Assembly (NCBI RefSeq): GCF_000711725.1
Contig: NZ_JONP01000013.1
Coordinates: 1-64,000, forward strand
DNA: 64,000 nucleotides
Direction of reading: 5' to 3'
DNA from: Roseomonas aerilata DSM 19363
GTDB taxonomy: Bacteria; Pseudomonadota; Alphaproteobacteria; Acetobacterales; Acetobacteraceae
The notes below the pieces were generated by a model. The model was not told where the DNA came from. It ran no database searches and was given only the letters and a program-made list of their open reading frames with translations. The first letter of the stretch is position 1, and each line of letters starts with the position of its first letter. The translations under genes were made by a program, and so were the position numbers. This document shows, piece after piece, positions 52,076 through 62,451 of this stretch.

Positions 52076-53314
52076 ATGCGAATGCCACAGGACCCGGCCA
52101 CGCGGCAGATCTGGTTCATCAACGCGGCCCATGTCGTCTGCCACTACATGCTGCTGATCCTGGCGACGGCCGTGCTCGGCATGGTGCTGCATGACGGCGC
52201 GACCTTCGGGGCGGAGTACGGGCCGATCCTCGCGCTCGGCACGGGGATGTTCGTGCTCTACGGCATGGGCTCGCTGCCCATGGGCTGGCTGGCCGAGAAG
52301 CTGGGGCGGCACGCGATGATGGCGGCTTTCTTCCTCGGCGTCGGCGGGTCGCTGGTGCTGGCGGGGGCGGTGTCGGGGCCCTGGGGGCTGGCGGCGGCGC
52401 TGGCGCTGGCCGGGTTGTTCAACGCGATCTACCACCCCATCGGCACCGCGATGCTGGTGGAGGCGGCCGGCGAGCGCGTGGGGCGCGCGATGGGCAACAA
52501 CGGCGTCTTCGGCAATCTCGGCGTCTCCTTCGCGCCGATCCTGACGGCGCTGCTGGTGGCGCAGGCGGGGTGGCGCTGGGCCTTCATCGTGCCGGGGCTC
52601 GCCTCGATTGTGATCGGCGTGATGTGGCTGCGCGAGGCGCCCTATGATGCCCGCCTGCACGCGAAGGGCGCCCGGCCCTTCCCCGAGATCCCGCGCGCGG
52701 TGGTGCGCCAGGCGGTGGTCTCGCTGCTGCTGATGGCGGTCTCGACAGGCTTCGTGTTCAACGCCTTCACCCTGCTGGTGCCGAAGCTGATGCAGGAGCG
52801 GATGGCCGACAGCCCGGGGCTGCTTCCGCTGGTCGGCGCGCTCGCCTTCGCGGCCACGCTGTTCGGCGGGCTGACGCAGTTCACGGTGGGGCGGCTGATC
52901 GACCGCACGACGCTCAAGCGCGTGTTCCTGCCCCTGGCGCTCGCGCTGGTGCCGGCACTGCTGGCGCTGTCCTTCCTGCAGGGCTGGATGGTGCTGCCGG
53001 TGGCGGCGGTGTCGGCCGCAGCGATCTTCGGGCAGGTGACGGTGAACGAGACGATGACGGCGCGCTACGTGGCGCCGGCGCTACGGGCGAAGCTCTACTC
53101 GATCCGCTTCTTCGTGGGCTTCCTCGGCGCGGCGGCGGCCTCGCCGGCGATCGGGTACCTGCACGACGCGACGGGCAACCTCGGCGCGGTGATGGTCGTG
53201 CTGGCGGGCTTCGGGCTGATCACCCTCCTCTGCGCGCTGCTCTTCCCCGACCGGCCGGAGGAGCTGCGGCCGGAGCTCTGGGCACGGGCGCCGGTGGCCG
53301 TGGCGGCGGAGTAG
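52076..53314 (+). CDS. MFS transporter
   Basis: A 412-residue major facilitator protein with about 12 membrane helices. The loop 2-3 motif is GWLAEKLGRHAMM; NAIYHPIGTAMLVEAAGER and GRAMGNNGVFGNLGVSFAP follow, as in fosmidomycin-resistance-like exporters. AGGGAGAG lies just before the ATG. Divergent from the AraC regulator. Substrate unknown, likely an efflux function. Confidence 0.88.
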   Translation: MRMPQDPATRQIWFINAAHVVCHYMLLILATAVLGMVLHDGATFGAEYGPILALGTGMFVLYGMGSLPMGWLAEKLGRHAMMAAFFLGVGGSLVLAGAVSGPWGLAAALALAGLFNAIYHPIGTAMLVEAAGERVGRAMGNNGVFGNLGVSFAPILTALLVAQAGWRWAFIVPGLASIVIGVMWLREAPYDARLHAKGARPFPEIPRAVVRQAVVSLLLMAVSTGFVFNAFTLLVPKLMQERMADSPGLLPLVGALAFAATLFGGLTQFTVGRLIDRTTLKRVFLPLALALVPALLALSFLQGWMVLPVAAVSAAAIFGQVTVNETMTARYVAPALRAKLYSIRFFVGFLGAAAASPAIGYLHDATGNLGAVMVVLAGFGLITLLCALLFPDRPEELRPELWARAPVAVAAE

Positions 53315-53322
53315 GGCGCGGC

Positions 53323-54414
53323 CTACCCGGCCGGCGGCGCCTGGACGATGGCGCCCGCCCATTCGAGGCCGCGATAGGTCTCGTAGCCGGGGGTGAGGTG
53401 GAAGGCGACGAGCCCGCCCTCCCGAGCCTCCCGCACGCCGCTGCGCTGGCCGCGGCGGTCGAGGGCGAGGATTTCCGACAGTTCGCCCCGGCCGTCGGAG
53501 GCGGCGAGGACGCGGCCGCGGGCGTCCAGCAGGAGGACGCGGGAGCGCGCGCTCTCCTCCGGCGAGAGGCGCACGCCGCGCACCACGGCGCGGGCCTGGG
53601 GTTCCCAGTCGAAATGGATGCCGAGAACGCCGATGGGGCGGCCGTGCGCCGTGCCGCCCTCCCGCACGGCGGCGGCGTAGGTGGCGACGGGCGCGCCGCC
53701 GAGGGCCGCGCAGCGCGTGACGTCGGCTACCGCGTAGTCGTCCCCGCTGGCGGAGGTGAGGGCCTGGCGGAACCAGGGTTCGTTCGAGACATCGAGGCCG
53801 CGCAGGCCGGGATAGCGGTCGGGGCGGCCATGGGCGAGGACGCGGCCCTCGGGCGAGGCGATCCAGAGGTCGAGATAGACGGTATAGGCCGAGAGGATGA
53901 CGCCGAGCCGCGCCTCGGCCTCTGCCACGCGGGCGGGGTCGGGCTCGGCGCAGAGGGAGACGGCGGCGGCGTCCGTCGCCCACCAGCGGACGTCGCAGGT
54001 GCGCTCGTAGAGGTTGCGGTCGATGATCTCGACGGCGTTGAGGCAGAGATCGGTCAGGCGCTGGCCGCGCACCTCGGCGGCCATGCGGGTGCCGAGCTCG
54101 CGCAGGCCCTCCAGCGCGTCGCCCAGCTCGGTCTCCATCTCGGACGCGAGGCGGGCAACCTCGGTGGCGACGGCCTTTACCTCCCCGGCGACGACCCCGA
54201 AGCCGCGGCCCTGATCGCCTGCGCGCGCCGCCTCAATAGTCGCGTTGAGGGCGAGGATGCGGGTCTGGCCGGTGATGGCCTGGATGGCCCGCACCTTCGC
54301 CGCGGCGAGGGCGGCGGCGGCATCGGCAAGCTGCACCACGCGCTCGGGCGTGGCGGGCTGCGAGCTCGCCTGCCCCGGCGGGACCCGCATTGCGGAAGGG
54401 GGGAAACCGTCCAT
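53323..54414 (-). CDS. Soluble chemoreceptor-like protein with C-terminal Cache-type sensor
   Basis: A 363-residue protein in inverted order. Residues about 50-105 carry the chemoreceptor hairpin tip ([40 protein letters not shown]); residues about 150-355 look like a Cache sensor ([49 protein letters not shown]). There are no membrane helices and the signalling bundle is much shorter than in normal receptors. It may sense a cytoplasmic ligand and bind CheW-like partners. Start 54414 chosen; the longer frame has no coding bias. Confidence 0.75.
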   Translation of the reverse strand: MDGFPPSAMRVPPGQASSQPATPERVVQLADAAAALAAAKVRAIQAITGQTRILALNATIEAARAGDQGRGFGVVAGEVKAVATEVARLASEMETELGDALEGLRELGTRMAAEVRGQRLTDLCLNAVEIIDRNLYERTCDVRWWATDAAAVSLCAEPDPARVAEAEARLGVILSAYTVYLDLWIASPEGRVLAHGRPDRYPGLRGLDVSNEPWFRQALTSASGDDYAVADVTRCAALGGAPVATYAAAVREGGTAHGRPIGVLGIHFDWEPQARAVVRGVRLSPEESARSRVLLLDARGRVLAASDGRGELSEILALDRRGQRSGVREAREGGLVAFHLTPGYETYRGLEWAGAIVQAPPAG

Positions 54415-54484
54415 CGCGCGCTCTTCCTTCGAAGGGCGCGAGGATGCGGCAGGGGGGTGAACGGGCGGTGAATGCGCCCGGCTT

Positions 54485-57316
54485 CTAGCGCCCCTGGCGC
54501 GCGATGACCGCGAGGGCGGCGGAGCTGATCGAGAGCTGGCCGAGGACGCCCGCGATGTCGCGGATGAAGCCCCAGGTCTCGTAGGGGGAGGGGTCCTGGG
54601 GCACGACGACAAGGCTGCCCGGCGGGATCGGCGGCCCGCCGGCCTGCCAGCTGCCGAGGCCGGCCGGGGTGGTCTGGCCGTTCGGGAGCACGATGAAGGC
54701 GCGGGAGATGTCGGCGAAGCGCTGCTCGCCGCCGGCCGCGCGCACGTACTGCACGGCGCGCCAGCCGCTGGCGAATTGCAGGCTGCCCGGGTTGAGCACG
54801 GCGCCGACGACCGTGACCTCGTTCGGGCGCTTGGGCACCACCAGCAGGTCCCCGGGCTCGAGCAGCACGTCGAGGTCGGGGCGGGCGGCCAGCACCACGG
54901 GGTTGGCCTCGACCACCATGCGGCCGGCGGCGCGGGCCTCGCGCAGGGAGCCGGCGAGGGCCTGGCCCGCGTTGATGGCGCCGCCGATGTCGAGGTTGCC
55001 GGCGCGGCTGCCTGCCACGGCCTGGCCGGCGGCGACCTGGATAAGGCTCGTCTCCAGCTCGCGCGCGGTGCGCTGGAAGCCCTCCTGCTGGCGCTGGCGC
55101 ACGCTTTCCCGCGTGAAGACGGCGCCGTAGGGATAGGCCTGGGCGGTCAGCCCCCCGGCGCGGGCGAGGAGTTCCGAGAGGCGCTCGCCGCGCCGGATGT
55201 CGTAGGTGCCAGGGCGGAGGAACTCGCCCACCAGGGCTACGGGGCCGGTGTCGCGGTCGCCGAAGCCGCGGGGAACGCGGACGGCGTCGCGCGGGGAGAG
55301 GCGGATGGCCGCGAAGTTGCGGGAGCGGAGATCGAGCTGGACGCGGGAGAGGGGGAGCGCGCCCGCGCCTTCCAGCGGTTCGCGCGCGAACTCGACGACG
55401 GAGAGGTCGGCGGTGTCCGCGGTGCCGCCGGCGGCGGCGAGGACCATGTCGAGGCCGGTGTCCTCGATCACGGGGTAGAGGCCGGGCAGGCGGACCTCCC
55501 CCGCCAGCAGCACGGCCTGGTCGAGCAGGAAAGGGAGGAGGGCGGGGTAGTCCACGAAGACCTGCGGGCAGCCGCCCGCGCCGAGGTCGGGGAAGCCGGC
55601 GCTGCGGGCATGGGCGAAGCGGAGCGGGCTGGAGCGCGCGGCAACCGCGAGGGCGGTGAGGGCGGGGCAGTCGGGGGCGGGCACCATCGGGACGGCGCCG
55701 GGGGCCATGCCGGGGTTCGCGCTGCCGGCAACGCCAGGGGCCGCCGCGGCTGTCGTGCCCGGCATCGGCATGGCCGGCGCTGCCGCAACCTCGCCGCGGA
55801 GGGCGCGCTGGACCGGCGGGGCCGCGAGCCAGAGCACATCGGCCTGGGAAAGGAGGATGACCTCGTCCCCTTCCTGGAGCGGCAGCTCCGCCCCGCCCCG
55901 CATGACGCGGCCGAGGTCGAAGGCGATGAAGCGGCGGACGCGGGTGCGCTCGTCCATGCGCCAGGCGACGCCCATGCGGACATAGGGGTCGGGGCGGATC
56001 ACGCGGGGGTCGGAGAGCAGGGCGCGCAGCCCGGCGCCGCGCGGCCCGACGCCGCGGGTGACGGGGGCGACGACATGGCCCGCGAGGCGCAGCCCGCCCG
56101 AGACCGCGTCCACCCCGGGGGAGATGATGAGGGCATCGCCGCGGCGGACGGTGGAGCGGGGCGAGAGCTCGGCCATGGCGCGGCGGCCACCCGCATCGGT
56201 GCCGGTGGAGAGGAGGCGGTTGCCGGCCGGGCGCAGGGTGCCGCCAGCCAGCGCGAGCATGGCGGCGACCGAGGCGCCGGCCGAATTCGCGGGCAGCTCG
56301 TAGATGCCGGGGCGGGTGATGTCCCCGCCGAGGGCGACGACGCCGCCGAGCGGCGGGACGACCACGCGCTCCCCCTCCCGCAGCGAGAGGTTGGGGGTGC
56401 CGGGGGCACCGGCGATGGCGGCGTAGAGGTCTACGATGCGGGCGCCGTCGGGCCCCTCCACCCGGATGGCGCGGAGGCTGCCGGTGCGGCGGATGCCGCC
56501 GGCGGCGCCGAGGGCGTCGAGCAGGGAGGAGAGGGCGGGGAGCGGCACGAGGCCGGGCCGCACTACCTCGCCGGCCACGAAGATGCCGATCTGGCGGGTC
56601 TGGCCGAGGGAGACGAAGGCCTCGGAGCCGCCGAGCTCGCGCAGGACCCGGGTTTCGATATCGGCGCGCAGGTCGCGCAGGCTGCGGCCGGCGGCGGGGA
56701 AGGGCGGCAGGTCCGGCAGGGCGATCATGCCGTCCCGGCCCACGCGGAGGGAAAGGGACTGGCGCGCGCGGCCGCGGATGGAGATCACCACCTCGTCGTC
56801 GCGGCCGAGGATGTAGCTGTCGGGCAGGGCGCCGACCACGGGGGGCAGGCCGTTGGCGGCGGGGGCGAGATTACGGAAGGTGTCATAGCCGAACTGGCGG
56901 AGCGGCGGCTGCTGCTCAGGCAGGCGGGCGGCGAAGAAGGCCTCGGTGTTCGAGAGGGGCTCGCCTGGGTCGGGGCGGAGGGCGGCGGGCGCGGCCGGGA
57001 TTGGGCTGGCGCCTGGCGAATAGGCCGGGATGGGTGCTGGCGCGGGCGGCGGGCTGCCGGGGAGGCGGTTGCCGGCCGCGTCGATGATGCGCTGAAGGAT
57101 ATCAGCCTGGGCAGTGCCGGGCATGACCGGCAGGGGCATGCCGCCGGGCAGCGTGCCGGGCAAGGAGGGCGGGAGGAGCGGCTGGGCCGAGGTTGAGCCG
57201 CCGCCTGGGCTGCCCGGAAGGTAGGGCTGGGCGATGGCGGTGCCGCCCGGCGGCACGGCCAGGAGGGTGGCCATGGCCAGGCGGGCCGCTCTTTCTGCCG
57301 CTCTCCGGATCGACAA
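54485..57316 (-). CDS. Polysaccharide export protein with multiple SLBB domains
   Basis: A 943-residue envelope protein with a signal peptide (hydrophobic part [17 protein letters not shown]) and a Pro-rich linker. A Poly_export domain (about 160-235; [20 protein letters not shown]) is followed by several SLBB beta-grasp units, for example [36 protein letters not shown] and [20 protein letters not shown]. It is likely the outer-membrane Wza-like exporter of the neighbouring glycan cluster. The TTG start at 57316 has GGGGGAGG 7 bases upstream; ATG 57274 is the alternative. Confidence 0.9.
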   Translation of the reverse strand: MSIRRAAERAARLAMATLLAVPPGGTAIAQPYLPGSPGGGSTSAQPLLPPSLPGTLPGGMPLPVMPGTAQADILQRIIDAAGNRLPGSPPPAPAPIPAYSPGASPIPAAPAALRPDPGEPLSNTEAFFAARLPEQQPPLRQFGYDTFRNLAPAANGLPPVVGALPDSYILGRDDEVVISIRGRARQSLSLRVGRDGMIALPDLPPFPAAGRSLRDLRADIETRVLRELGGSEAFVSLGQTRQIGIFVAGEVVRPGLVPLPALSSLLDALGAAGGIRRTGSLRAIRVEGPDGARIVDLYAAIAGAPGTPNLSLREGERVVVPPLGGVVALGGDITRPGIYELPANSAGASVAAMLALAGGTLRPAGNRLLSTGTDAGGRRAMAELSPRSTVRRGDALIISPGVDAVSGGLRLAGHVVAPVTRGVGPRGAGLRALLSDPRVIRPDPYVRMGVAWRMDERTRVRRFIAFDLGRVMRGGAELPLQEGDEVILLSQADVLWLAAPPVQRALRGEVAAAPAMPMPGTTAAAAPGVAGSANPGMAPGAVPMVPAPDCPALTALAVAARSSPLRFAHARSAGFPDLGAGGCPQVFVDYPALLPFLLDQAVLLAGEVRLPGLYPVIEDTGLDMVLAAAGGTADTADLSVVEFAREPLEGAGALPLSRVQLDLRSRNFAAIRLSPRDAVRVPRGFGDRDTGPVALVGEFLRPGTYDIRRGERLSELLARAGGLTAQAYPYGAVFTRESVRQRQQEGFQRTARELETSLIQVAAGQAVAGSRAGNLDIGGAINAGQALAGSLREARAAGRMVVEANPVVLAARPDLDVLLEPGDLLVVPKRPNEVTVVGAVLNPGSLQFASGWRAVQYVRAAGGEQRFADISRAFIVLPNGQTTPAGLGSWQAGGPPIPPGSLVVVPQDPSPYETWGFIRDIAGVLGQLSISSAALAVIARQGR

Positions 57317-57413
57317 GCCCGCGCCTCCCCCGGCTGTACCGGGCGTCGCCGCGCAACCCTGCGGCGAGTTTCAACGGATAACACAAATTCGTGATCGTGC
57401 TAACACGTGGGCC

Positions 57414-59225
57414 ATGCCCTTCCAAGCGCCGCGTGCCCTTCTCCGCCTCGACGCCGCCCTTCGCCTCGGCCCACGGCCGCTGCTGTGGCTGGGGTGGCAC
57501 AGGGCGCGGATGGCGTCGGGGGTTGTCGGGCGGGCGCTGGCGGATGCGGCGGGGGCGGAGGGGTCCTTCCTGCCGCACCGGGCGCCCGAACCGCCCGTGC
57601 TCCCGCACCCGGACTGGGCGCACGCGGACTGGGCGCACGCGGACTGGGCGCACCCAGACTGGGCGCCGGTGCTGGCGGCCGTGCGCGCCCTGCCGCCGGT
57701 GGTGGTGCACGGGCCTTTCGATCCATCGGCACCCGCGCTCTCGCTCGATCTCTTCGCGCCCGGCGATGTGCGGCCGGTCTGGGAGGCGAACCGGCTGGCC
57801 TGGCTGCTGCCCCTCGTGCAGGCGCACCGGCTGGAGCCCGGCGAGGGGCATCTCGCGCGGGCAGAGGCGCGGCTGGGGGAGTGGTGCCGGGCCAATCCGC
57901 CCTTCCGCGGGCCGAACTGGGCCTGTGGGCAGGAGGCGGCGCTGCGGGCGCTGCACCTGTGCCTCTCCGCAGCGCTGCTGGAGGAGGAGGTGCCGCCCAG
58001 CCTGGCCGCGCTGCTGCGGCTGCACGCGCGGCGGATCGGGGCGGCGCGGGCCTATGCGCTGGCGCAGGACAACAACCACGGGGTGAGCGAGGCGGCGGGG
58101 CTGCTGGCGATCGCCTGGGCGCTGGGGGATGTGGCGGGGGCGCGGCGCGCGGGGCGGGGGCTGGCGGCGGTGCTCGCGCGGCTGGTGGCATCGGATGGCG
58201 GCTTCGCGCAGGTTTCGACGGGCTATCACCGGCTGCTGCTGGACACCCTCTCGGTGGTGGAGTGGCTGCGGCGGCATCACGGGGCGGAGCCGCTGCCGGA
58301 GCCCTTCGGCGCGCGCGCGGCGGCGGCGGCACGGTGGCTGGTCCGGGTGATGGATCCAGCCACGGGGGCGGTGCCACGACTCGGACACCAGGACGGCTCG
58401 CCGCTGGCGGATCTCTCGCTTCGCGGCCCTTCGGACGCGCGGGGGAGCGCGGAGCGGGCGGCACGGCTGTTCCTCGGCCGCTCCGCGGGGGTGGCCGATG
58501 ATCCGGGCTGCGCCTGGCTCGGCCTGCCGCCCGCGCCGCCGGTCGAGGCGGAGGGCGAGTGGGTGGCGGCGGGCACGCGGGGATGGCGGGTGGGCGAGGC
58601 GCGGGGTCTGCTGCGCACCGGGCCGCTGCGCTTCCGGCCGGGGCAGGCGGACCTGCTGCATTTCGACCTCCTGCTCGGCGAGGAGAACGCGCTGCGGGAC
58701 GCGGGGACGGGGGCCTACAACCCGCCGGCGGATCGCGCCTGGTGGACGGGGCACTTCGCCTCGGCGGCGGCGCATAACCTGATCCTGTTCGACGACGCGG
58801 AGCCGATGCCGCGGGCAGGGCGCTTCCTGCTGGCCCGCTGGGTGCGGACGGAGGCGCTGCCGGACGGAGCGGCCATGCGGGACTTCCGCGGCAACCGCCA
58901 CGCGCGGCGGGTGGTGCCCGGTGCGGCGGAATGGCGGGTGGAGGACGAGGTTTCCGGGCCGTTCCGGTGGATCGCGCTGCGCTGGCACCTCGCGCCCGGC
59001 ATCTGGCGCGTGGTGGAAGGCGGCGTGCAGGGCGGGGGGATCGGCCTCGACATTTCTGCCGACACCCCGCTGGACCTCCGCCTGGAGGAGGGGTGGGAAA
59101 GCCCCGCCTATGGCGAGGTGCGGCCCATCCCGGTGCCGGTGGCGCGCGCCCGGGCACCCGTCTCACGTGTCCTGACCGTCATTCGGACCGTTGCGGGTTG
59201 CAAAGATAGAGGGGAAACGCCCTAG
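57414..59225 (+). CDS. Heparinase II/III-family polysaccharide lyase-like protein
   Basis: A 603-residue protein. The N-terminal helical toroid (about 100-330; LAWLLPLVQAHRLEPGEGHL, GQEAALRALHLCL, AYALAQDNNHGVSEAAGLLA) and the C-terminal beta-sandwich (about 370-590; DLLHFDLLLGEENALRDAGT, HNLILFDDAEPM) match bacterial heparinase II/III proteins in exopolysaccharide loci, which trim or degrade the polymer. A DWAHA tandem repeat lies at about residues 66-84. No clear signal peptide. Divergent from the export gene. Confidence 0.88.
   Translation: MPFQAPRALLRLDAALRLGPRPLLWLGWHRARMASGVVGRALADAAGAEGSFLPHRAPEPPVLPHPDWAHADWAHADWAHPDWAPVLAAVRALPPVVVHGPFDPSAPALSLDLFAPGDVRPVWEANRLAWLLPLVQAHRLEPGEGHLARAEARLGEWCRANPPFRGPNWACGQEAALRALHLCLSAALLEEEVPPSLAALLRLHARRIGAARAYALAQDNNHGVSEAAGLLAIAWALGDVAGARRAGRGLAAVLARLVASDGGFAQVSTGYHRLLLDTLSVVEWLRRHHGAEPLPEPFGARAAAAARWLVRVMDPATGAVPRLGHQDGSPLADLSLRGPSDARGSAERAARLFLGRSAGVADDPGCAWLGLPPAPPVEAEGEWVAAGTRGWRVGEARGLLRTGPLRFRPGQADLLHFDLLLGEENALRDAGTGAYNPPADRAWWTGHFASAAAHNLILFDDAEPMPRAGRFLLARWVRTEALPDGAAMRDFRGNRHARRVVPGAAEWRVEDEVSGPFRWIALRWHLAPGIWRVVEGGVQGGGIGLDISADTPLDLRLEEGWESPAYGEVRPIPVPVARARAPVSRVLTVIRTVAGCKDRGETP
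57606..57666 (+). repeat. 15-bp tandem repeat in the heparinase-like gene
   Basis: Four copies of a 15-bp unit (GGACTGGGCGCACGC) in frame, giving the repeated DWAHA pattern in the N-terminal region. Confidence 0.85.
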
Positions 59226-59253
59226 AATGGGCCACACGCCCCTGTGAACGGTG

Positions 59254-60153
59254 ATGCCGCTCGAACTCCTCCTTCTCGGCCTATGGCGGCTGCGCTGGCG
59301 CATCGTGGGCGCAGCGCTGGCGCTGCTGCTCGTCGGCGGCACGCTCGTCATGGTCTGGCCGCGGCAGTACGTGGCGGAGGCGGTGGTGGCGCCGGCGGAG
59401 ACGACGGGGCTCGCCGCCTCCACCCTCATCCAGGGCGGGCTGGTCATGCCGGGCGGGCTGCTGGACACGCGGGCGGGGGGGAACTTCGCGATCTACCTCG
59501 CGAGCATCCGCAGCCCGGAGGCCGTCGCGATGCTCGCGCGGGACACGACGATCCTGGCCGACCTGACGCGGCTGAAGCGGGAGGGCGTCACGGGGCGGCT
59601 CCGGGTTCTGGCGGGCTTCCCGCCCTCCCCGGCGGACCTCGACGACGTGGACCGCTGGCTCGACCGCAACCTCGGCGTGACGCAGTCGCTCGCGACGGTC
59701 ACCACCTCCCTCACCATCCCCCATCCGGACCGGGCGACGGCGCTCGGTATCCTGAACCGCCTGCACGCCTTCGGGGAGGCGCAGGTGCGGGCGAGCCTCA
59801 ACGAGCTGGCGCGGCGGCGGATCGCGGCGCTGGAGGCGCGGCTGGCGACCGAGCGCGACATCTACATGCGCAACCCGATCTACGAGCTGCTGGCCCAGCA
59901 CCAGCGCGCCGAGGTGATCGCGAGGGCGGACGAGATCGTGGCGGCGCGCCTCGTCTCCCTGCCGAGCGTAGGGATCTGGCCAGCCCTGCCGAACCGCCCG
60001 CTGCTGCTCGTGCTGCTGGCGGTGACGGTGCCGATGGCCTGCGTGCTGCTGGCGGCCTGCCGCGTGCTGCTGTTCGGGGTGCCGCCGGAACCGGTGCGCC
60101 GCGGCGGGGCAAGGCTGGGGCGGCTGGCGGTGGCGCGGAAGCGGGAGGAGTGA
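59254..60153 (+). CDS. Wzz-like polysaccharide copolymerase
   Basis: A 299-residue inner-membrane protein with membrane helices near each end (about 16-35 and 248-272) and a long periplasmic part with a coiled coil (LNELARRRIAALEARLATER), the layout of chain-length determinants. The early YVAEAVVAPAETTGLAAST fits family strand 1. It should set chain length of the glycan made here. A GTG one codon earlier (59251) is possible. Confidence 0.8.
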   Translation: MPLELLLLGLWRLRWRIVGAALALLLVGGTLVMVWPRQYVAEAVVAPAETTGLAASTLIQGGLVMPGGLLDTRAGGNFAIYLASIRSPEAVAMLARDTTILADLTRLKREGVTGRLRVLAGFPPSPADLDDVDRWLDRNLGVTQSLATVTTSLTIPHPDRATALGILNRLHAFGEAQVRASLNELARRRIAALEARLATERDIYMRNPIYELLAQHQRAEVIARADEIVAARLVSLPSVGIWPALPNRPLLLVLLAVTVPMACVLLAACRVLLFGVPPEPVRRGGARLGRLAVARKREE

Positions 60154-60174
60154 GGGGGGCGGCTCCGGTGGTCC

Positions 60175-60437
60175 CTGGGGGAGAGAATGAATTCTCTCCC
60201 CCAGACCCCCACTCATCTTTTTCTGTCCCTTTGAGATGCTTGGCGGCCGGTGCGCCTCGGGTCGGTGACTCGAGGCGACTGCACGGGCAGGAAGGGCGCC
60301 CGAGGAAAACCAGCCGTCCGTCATCGCATCCGCGACAGCCAGATGGGGGTCCAAGGGCCTCAGGCCCTTGGCGGGGCGGGATGAACGCTGCGCGTTCACC
60401 CGGGAGGTCTGGAGAGGGCAGGGCCCTCTCCAGGGCC
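60175..60437 (+). repeat. Hairpin-array intergenic repeat, copy 10
   Basis: Forward copy inside the glycan gene cluster, with all modules of copy 1. Central loop GGT with one stem mismatch (GACTCGAGG). It ends 2 bases before the start codon of the ligase gene, so it forms the whole leader of that gene. Confidence 0.85.
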
Positions 60438-60439
60438 GC

Positions 60440-61693
60440 ATGAGGCGCCCCACTTCCGCTGGCCTGGCGGCGCTGGCCGGGGTTCCCGCCGCGGGGATGC
60501 AGTTCGCGGGCGCGTTGAAATCGGCCCCGCTGCTGGCGGGGTTGCCCTTCGACCTGACCGTCGCCTGCACGGCCGCGCTGGCGCCGGGGCTGTTGCTGCT
60601 GCTGGCGGGGGCGCGGTGGCGGGTGCGGCGGGTGCTGGGGCTGCCGCTGGCCTGTTGCGGCTTGCTCTGGGTCTGGCTGGTGGTGGCGGCGCTCTGGACG
60701 GCCTCGCGCGACGTGGCGGCGGCGAAGTTGCCGGAGGTGGTGCTGGTGGCGCCCGCCATGCTGCTGGCTGGGCTGGTGGTGGGGGCGGATGGCGGGGCGC
60801 GGCGGGTGCTGGCGGGGACGGTGCTGGTGCTCGGTCCCTTCATCGGCGTCTCCATCGCCTGGGGGATCCTGCACGGGCAGGTGGTGCTGGGGGGTGCCGT
60901 CGGGGCCAATCCGGACCTCGTGCGCGTGCAGTACCAGCTCGCGGGGCTGGCGATCGCGTGCTCGGCGGGGATCTCGGCGCTGCGGGCGGTGGAGGCGTGC
61001 GGGGTCCGGCGGCTGGGCTGGCTGGGGCTGACGGCGGTGCTGGGGGTCGCGGGGCTGCTGCCGGGCGGGCGGGCGGGGCTGCTCGCGCTGGGGCTGGCCG
61101 TGACGCTGGCGCCGGCGGCGCATCTCTGGTCGGCGGGGCGGGCGCGGGCGGCGTTGGGCTGGGTCGGGGCGGCGGTGGCGGCGGGGGGGCTGGGGCTTCT
61201 CGTGCTGCTGGCCGATCCCTCGCGGGCGGAGGGGCTGCGGACGCTCGAGCGCTTCACGGGGGACGGCATCGCGGCCTCGGCGCGGCCGGTGCTCTGGGCG
61301 GAGGCGGTGCGCTGGGCGGGGGAGACGCTGCCATGGGGCCTGGGGACGGGGGGCTTCACCATCGCGGCGGGGAACGGGGAGCGGCGCGGGCTCTATCCGC
61401 ACAACCACGCGCTGGAGGCGCTGGCGGAGGGGGGCGTGCCGGGCATCCTCCTCTGGCTCGGGGCCTTCGGGGGCGGGGTGGCGCTGCTGGTGGGGCGGCT
61501 GCGCGGACTGCCGGAGGGGGCGGCGGGGCGGCTGGTGGCGCTCGTGCTGCCGGTGGCGCTCAGCGCGATGGTTTCGACGGATCTGGGGAACCGGATGGTC
61601 TGGTTCGCGCTCGGCCTCGCGCTTTCGGCGGGGCTGGAGGCGGTGCCGCGGGGCGGCCCAGGGGGAACTCCGCAGGAGGCGGTGCATGGCTGA
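60440..61693 (+). CDS. O-antigen ligase / polymerase family membrane protein
   Basis: A 417-residue membrane protein with about 11 helices and a Wzy_C-type periplasmic loop: LPWGLGTGGF followed by LYPHNHALEALAEGGVPGIL, the usual HNH-x-L-E signature. It probably polymerises or ligates repeat units. ATG 60440 directly follows hairpin repeat copy 10; no ribosome site is visible because that repeat occupies the leader. The stop overlaps the next gene by 8 bp. Confidence 0.88.
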   Translation: MRRPTSAGLAALAGVPAAGMQFAGALKSAPLLAGLPFDLTVACTAALAPGLLLLLAGARWRVRRVLGLPLACCGLLWVWLVVAALWTASRDVAAAKLPEVVLVAPAMLLAGLVVGADGGARRVLAGTVLVLGPFIGVSIAWGILHGQVVLGGAVGANPDLVRVQYQLAGLAIACSAGISALRAVEACGVRRLGWLGLTAVLGVAGLLPGGRAGLLALGLAVTLAPAAHLWSAGRARAALGWVGAAVAAGGLGLLVLLADPSRAEGLRTLERFTGDGIAASARPVLWAEAVRWAGETLPWGLGTGGFTIAAGNGERRGLYPHNHALEALAEGGVPGILLWLGAFGGGVALLVGRLRGLPEGAAGRLVALVLPVALSAMVSTDLGNRMVWFALGLALSAGLEAVPRGGPGGTPQEAVHG

Positions 61694-62342
61694 AGGCTTC
61701 TACGCGCGGGCGGGGAAGCGCCTGCTGGACCTGCTGGGGGCGGGGGGGCTGCTGCTGGTGCTGAGCCCGGTGCTGGCGGCGGTGGCGCTGGCGGTGCGCC
61801 TGGCGCTGGGCCCCGGCGTGCTGTTCCAGCAGGAGCGCGCCGGGCGGGACGGGGTGCCCTTCACGCTGTTCAAGTTCCGCTCCATGCGGGAGCCGCGCTA
61901 CGCCGGCGAGCCGGACGCGGCGCGGCTGACGGGCTTCGGGCGGCGGTTGCGGGCCTCGGCGCTGGACGAGGTGCCGCAGCTGCTGAACGTGCTGCGGGGG
62001 GAGATGAGCCTCGTCGGGCCTCGGCCGCTGCCGGTGGCTTATCTCGACCGCTACACGGCCCGCGAGCGGGAGCGGCTGCGGGTGCGGCCGGGCCTGGCGG
62101 GGGCGGCGCAGGCGCGGGGGCGCAACGCCGTGCCCTGGCCCGAGCGGCTGGAATGGGATGCGCGCTACGCCGCCCGCGTCACCCTGGGGGGAGACGTGGC
62201 GGCAGTGCTCGGGACGATCGGCGTGCTGCTCTCGGGGCGCGGGGTCTCGGCGGACGGGCATGCGACCATGCCGGAACTGCCGCCGGCGCGGCTCCGTGAA
62301 CCGGAATGTTTCGAAGTCTCACAAGTAGATGTGAGCCGTTGA
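61686..62342 (+). CDS. Bacterial sugar transferase (priming glycosyltransferase)
   Basis: A 218-residue enzyme that loads a sugar-1-phosphate on undecaprenyl phosphate. Seen: an N-terminal membrane helix (LLDLLGAGGLLLVLSPVLAA), PFTLFKFRSMRE, LRASALDEVPQLLNVLRGEM and SLVGPRPLPVAY, all core motifs of the PglC/WcaJ C-terminal domain. Short form without the multi-helix N-terminal part. It overlaps the ligase gene. Confidence 0.94.
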   Translation: MAEGFYARAGKRLLDLLGAGGLLLVLSPVLAAVALAVRLALGPGVLFQQERAGRDGVPFTLFKFRSMREPRYAGEPDAARLTGFGRRLRASALDEVPQLLNVLRGEMSLVGPRPLPVAYLDRYTARERERLRVRPGLAGAAQARGRNAVPWPERLEWDARYAARVTLGGDVAAVLGTIGVLLSGRGVSADGHATMPELPPARLREPECFEVSQVDVSR

Positions 62343-62451
62343 GCTAGCGCGAAGGGAGAGTTCGCACGGTTTTTCATACTTACGGTTGCGTTAACACTTG
62401 CCCGCTCGCGTAATCTCTCGCAGATTAAACTCTCAATCTCGTGAGGCAGAG

